DNA from: CAXMST01 sp032122625
Lineage (GTDB): Bacteria; Actinomycetota; Thermoleophilia; Solirubrobacterales; 70-9
Direction of reading: 5' to 3'
Assembly: GCA_032122625.1 (NCBI GenBank)
Contig: JAQBGG010000052.1
Location: 1-38,909, forward strand
Length of the DNA: 38,909 nucleotides
Below, piece by piece: positions 36,823 through 38,909 of this stretch. Numbering within the stretch: the first letter of the stretch is position 1; the number at the start of each line of letters is the position of its first letter. The notes beneath the pieces are model-generated. The model made no database searches and had not been told where the DNA came from. It was given only the letters and a program-made list of their open reading frames with translations. Position numbers and translations under genes: made by a program.

Positions 36823-38292
36823 CTACTTGAGCGTCAGCTTGAGCGTCTTGCGGGCCACGTTGCCGCCGAGGTCGGTGGCGCTGAGCTTGACCCTGACCTT
36901 GGTCCGCTTGCGAACAGCCCTCCGCCGGGTCAGACGCTTCAGCTGCCGTTTCGACTTCGCCGAGAGCTTCAACTTCACCGTCTTGGGCTGACCGGCGCTG
37001 AGGTCCGCCCGTGCAGTCTTGGTCTTGAGCTTGACGCGCCTGGACGCTGCCGCACGGCCACCCGGAACCGTAAAGGTCGCCTGAGCGTTCACAGCACAAT
37101 CCTCGTCGGGACAGGCAGCGAGCACCTTGATCGGCTTCCCGGCTTTGACCTTGCGCTTGGCCGAGGCGTCAAACGCGACATCGGTCCCGTATGGGGTCGA
37201 GTCGCAGGCGTCGCCGGTGCCGTCCCCATCCGCATCGGCCTGATCGGGGTTGGCCGTGGCCGGGCAGTTGTCGACGGCGTCGCCGACACCGTCGCCGTCC
37301 GCATCCAGAGCCAGCTCGTCAGCGCCGATGTCAGGCGCCAGGTCCGCGTTCCGGGGCTCGCCCTCGAAGTCGGTGGGTCCGTTGGCGGCGTCGACGACCC
37401 CACCGTCGATGGTTGGGGACGTTGCGAGCTGATGGAAGTCGAAGGCGCCGGCGTTGGCGAAGACCGGGGCCAGCGTGGACTGATCCTGGTTGTTGCCGAG
37501 GTCGTTGACCACCCCATATGGAGCGTTCTCCAACGTCGTGTCGTAGTTCGAGTAGCTCACGTTGACCACGAGCGAGTCGCCGAGGCCGGTCTGTGTAACG
37601 CCGATGTCGGCCCCGGCGCTGAGGATGCTGTTCTTGACGTTGACCGTTTGTGGGTTGCCAAAGGCTCGATTAGCAAGCAGCGCGAACTGCGACGCTCCCG
37701 CGACGGCCGTCACATTGCGGAGCGTCGATTGACCGTTGGCGCCGGTCGTAATCACGGCCGCCGTGTTGGCAGCGCCGGTGTGGATCGCGACCGAGTCGCT
37801 GAGCTTGCTGATCCCTCGCAGGCTGATCGCCGCGGTGGCCGACCCCTTTCCCTCCGCAATCAGACGCCGGATCACCGTGCCGTCGGCAAACACGTCGACG
37901 CCGTACCGGCAGCAAGCAAAAACGGTCTCGTCGACCTCAACCGCGATGTCTTGAATCACGGACGCAGCGAGCACCTCGAACACGTCGTTGTTCAGTGCCT
38001 TGACCAGCGGTCGAGCGACCCCGGGCTTGCGCCCGACCGTCACCTCGTCGGAGAGTTCAATGCTGTTGCCGCCGAGGTCGTATGTCCCGGCGTCGAGCAG
38101 GATGGTGTCGCCGTTCATGACCGATGCATCTTCGGTGGCATCCCGCAGAGAGCAAGGATCGGCGGCCGGGCAGGTCGCCGCCGGACCGTCACCGCCAACC
38201 TCCGCGTAGCGCGTGGCCGCCCCGGCTGACTCTGCCATTGCCAGCGTCGCAAACGCGATCACCGCCAGCCCCGCTCCCCTAAGACCCTGCAC
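36823..38292 (-). CDS. Exported beta-helix protein with thrombospondin type 3 repeats
   Basis: The 489-residue protein starts at GTG 38292 behind an AGGGGGG stretch. It has a signal peptide (to about 26, ESAGAA) and a right-handed beta-helix-like region (about 50-310) opening CPAADPCSLRDATEDASVMN, with repeated short strands. The phrase GNNQDQSTLAPVFANAGAFD and TDFEGEPRNADLAPDIGADE closes the helix, as in choice-of-anchor Q-type proteins. Two calcium-binding type 3 repeats follow (DADGDGVGDAVDNCPATANP, DADGDGTGDACD), then a basic beta domain rich in Lys/Arg (KLSAKSKRQLKRLTRRRAVR) resembling the tail of the NHL protein. It is likely a surface or secreted structural/adhesive protein. Confidence 0.88.
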   Translation of the reverse strand: MQGLRGAGLAVIAFATLAMAESAGAATRYAEVGGDGPAATCPAADPCSLRDATEDASVMNGDTILLDAGTYDLGGNSIELSDEVTVGRKPGVARPLVKALNNDVFEVLAASVIQDIAVEVDETVFACCRYGVDVFADGTVIRRLIAEGKGSATAAISLRGISKLSDSVAIHTGAANTAAVITTGANGQSTLRNVTAVAGASQFALLANRAFGNPQTVNVKNSILSAGADIGVTQTGLGDSLVVNVSYSNYDTTLENAPYGVVNDLGNNQDQSTLAPVFANAGAFDFHQLATSPTIDGGVVDAANGPTDFEGEPRNADLAPDIGADELALDADGDGVGDAVDNCPATANPDQADADGDGTGDACDSTPYGTDVAFDASAKRKVKAGKPIKVLAACPDEDCAVNAQATFTVPGGRAAASRRVKLKTKTARADLSAGQPKTVKLKLSAKSKRQLKRLTRRRAVRKRTKVRVKLSATDLGGNVARKTLKLTLK

Positions 38293-38344
38293 TGGAACCC
38301 CCCTGTTGGACGTGCTTGAGCCTATCGGAATGCTGAGCTACTTC

Positions 38345-38497
38345 TCAAGAGGGATTGGCGCTGCCGAGGCCGGGGTCAATCGATTCGAAGTCGAGGTGGA
38401 GATAGACGCGGTCCACTCGATCAGCCACACCTGCAACCGCGCGCTCGAGGTCGACGAGCGCCAGCGTGCCCGGCCCGCCGCCGCCCTCGATGCGACC
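38345..38497 (-). pseudogene. Internal fragment of an arginase-family gene
   Basis: The minus strand reads TLALVDLERAVAGVADRVDR then VYLHLDFESIDPGLGSANPS and a stop (38345-38347). VYLHLDxxxxDP followed by G-x-AN matches the metal-binding SxDxDxxDP region of arginase/agmatinase-like proteins. The second Asp is Glu here, and the glycine-rich segment that should follow (PGGL) is missing. No credible N-terminal part lies upstream. It is probably a decayed remnant. The plus strand of the same stretch is also open for 105 codons (ATG 38330), but that product shows no family features. Confidence 0.45.
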
Positions 38498-38870
38498 TAC
38501 GCCGAGGGGGCGGTGCTTGGAAAATCGCTGCGCTGGAAGGTTTGGCCGTCCAGGGCGAGGGCCTTGGGCAAACTGGACGAGCCAAAGAACGATCGGACCA
38601 TGCCACGCGGTGGAAGCCTCGTCCTCAGCCGGCCCGTGGACTCCTGAGGCCGCCGCGTTTTCTCCCGTGTCGAGTACCGGATCAAGACTCCGCGTCGAAC
38701 GATCCGCGACCAGTTCCCTAGCTACACGTGCTGAGGAAGTGCGCTCTTTGCGGGAATCCCTAGCAACGCAGGGGCGCCACCTGTTTCGCTTCGACTAGGT
38801 TTGGTGCGGGATTGCTTTGGAAACGAGCTAAAGGGGGCACATCCGGGTGGGCCGGGGTTGGATAGGGCAG
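38498..38870. other. Intergenic region without a supported gene
   Basis: I see no convincing gene on either strand. The stretch carries the second copy of the 20-base motif and a purine-rich run (AGCTAAAGGGGGCACA, about 38827-38842) ahead of the partial gene at the window edge. GC is lower than in the core genes. Confidence 0.5.
38740..38759 (+). repeat. Dispersed 20-base motif, copy 2
   Basis: TGCGCTCTTTGCGGGAATCC, 19 of 20 identical to 33471-33490. It lies about 110 bases before the ATG at 38871. Confidence 0.55.
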
Positions 38871-38909
38871 ATGAACCTCCGTTCCGCCATCGCGGCCGCG
38901 ACCGTCGCG
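38871..38909 (+). CDS. Start of a probable exported protein (runs off the window)
   Basis: ATG 38871 opens MNLRSAIAAATVA, 13 codons to the edge. A basic residue followed by an alanine-rich hydrophobic run is the usual beginning of a signal peptide. A GGATAGGG stretch just upstream could be a weak ribosome-binding site or -10 region. Too little is present to say more. Confidence 0.4.
   Translation, partial: MNLRSAIAAATVA

Noticed and set aside
36674..37099. N-terminal extension of the Fic protein beyond ATG 36673
   Set aside because: It is Gln/Pro/Arg-rich low-complexity sequence that overlaps the beta-helix gene and crosses a strong hairpin.
38213..38647. Plus-strand open frame near the right end
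   Set aside because: No family features, ribosome-binding site or promoter, while the minus strand carries an arginase-like motif; kept only as an alternative.
38740..38870. Riboswitch upstream of the partial gene
   Set aside because: I compared it with remembered c-di-GMP and c-di-AMP riboswitch cores and could not match the conserved segments.
1..38909. tRNA or rRNA genes
   Set aside because: No cloverleaf-like sequence with a T-loop GTTCRANYC core or rRNA-like stretch was noticed on either strand.

Overview
The window is high-GC bacterial DNA with dense, mostly short-spaced genes. Gene content points to an actinobacterium of the class Thermoleophilia (Solirubrobacterales-like). The signs are an exported NHL-repeat protein with a recurring DVVPGGGTG element, a membrane-anchored protein with a LGKKSVGTKQLKK stretch, lysine-rich C-terminal beta domains, and DUF2254, DUF6159, DUF6325/SHOCT and DUF7144 proteins. 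This assignment is an inference from family resemblance; no rRNA or tRNA gene is visible.

Left part (1-10.7 kb): the N-terminus of a RecQ-like helicase, an ArsC-family reductase, an exported NHL-repeat protein, an XRE/nucleotidyltransferase pair that looks like a toxin-antitoxin module, and two divergent exported-protein genes (one His-rich). These are followed by a NarL-type sensor kinase/response regulator operon. The divergent intergenic region carries mirror-image palindromes abutting both predicted -35 boxes, which suggests control by the adjacent regulator. Then come a secreted glycerophosphodiesterase, a GNAT enzyme, an enoyl-CoA hydratase homologue, a small membrane protein, an ABM-like protein and a VOC protein.

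Middle part (10.7-26.7 kb): cyclopropane-fatty-acid synthase, an anchored surface protein, a Rieske protein, a broken acyltransferase tail, RecD2 helicase, SGNH hydrolase, several membrane proteins, a DUF6325-SHOCT operon, an EmrB/QacA-type efflux pump behind a possible leader peptide and hairpin, glutamate decarboxylase, a COG4315-like lipoprotein, a metallo-beta-lactamase-fold hydrolase, an exported trypsin-like protease, and an unusual protein built from four WMLxQP repeats.

Right part (26.8-38.9 kb): two sulfotransferases face away from each other. Next to them is an ABC-exporter operon (ATPase, permease and two family 2 glycosyltransferases), together suggesting a locus for a possibly sulfated surface glycan. 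Beyond it lies a lower-GC accessory stretch: a 45-residue basic protein, a SpoIIAA-like protein, a tyrosine recombinase broken by a one-base frameshift, a self-inhibited Fic protein, a beta-helix surface protein and an arginase-like gene fragment.

A theme across the window is that many genes have a TANNNT -10 hexamer 6-8 bases before the start codon. This implies leaderless mRNAs and helped to choose several start codons. A second theme is gene debris: three truncated fragments and one frameshifted gene.
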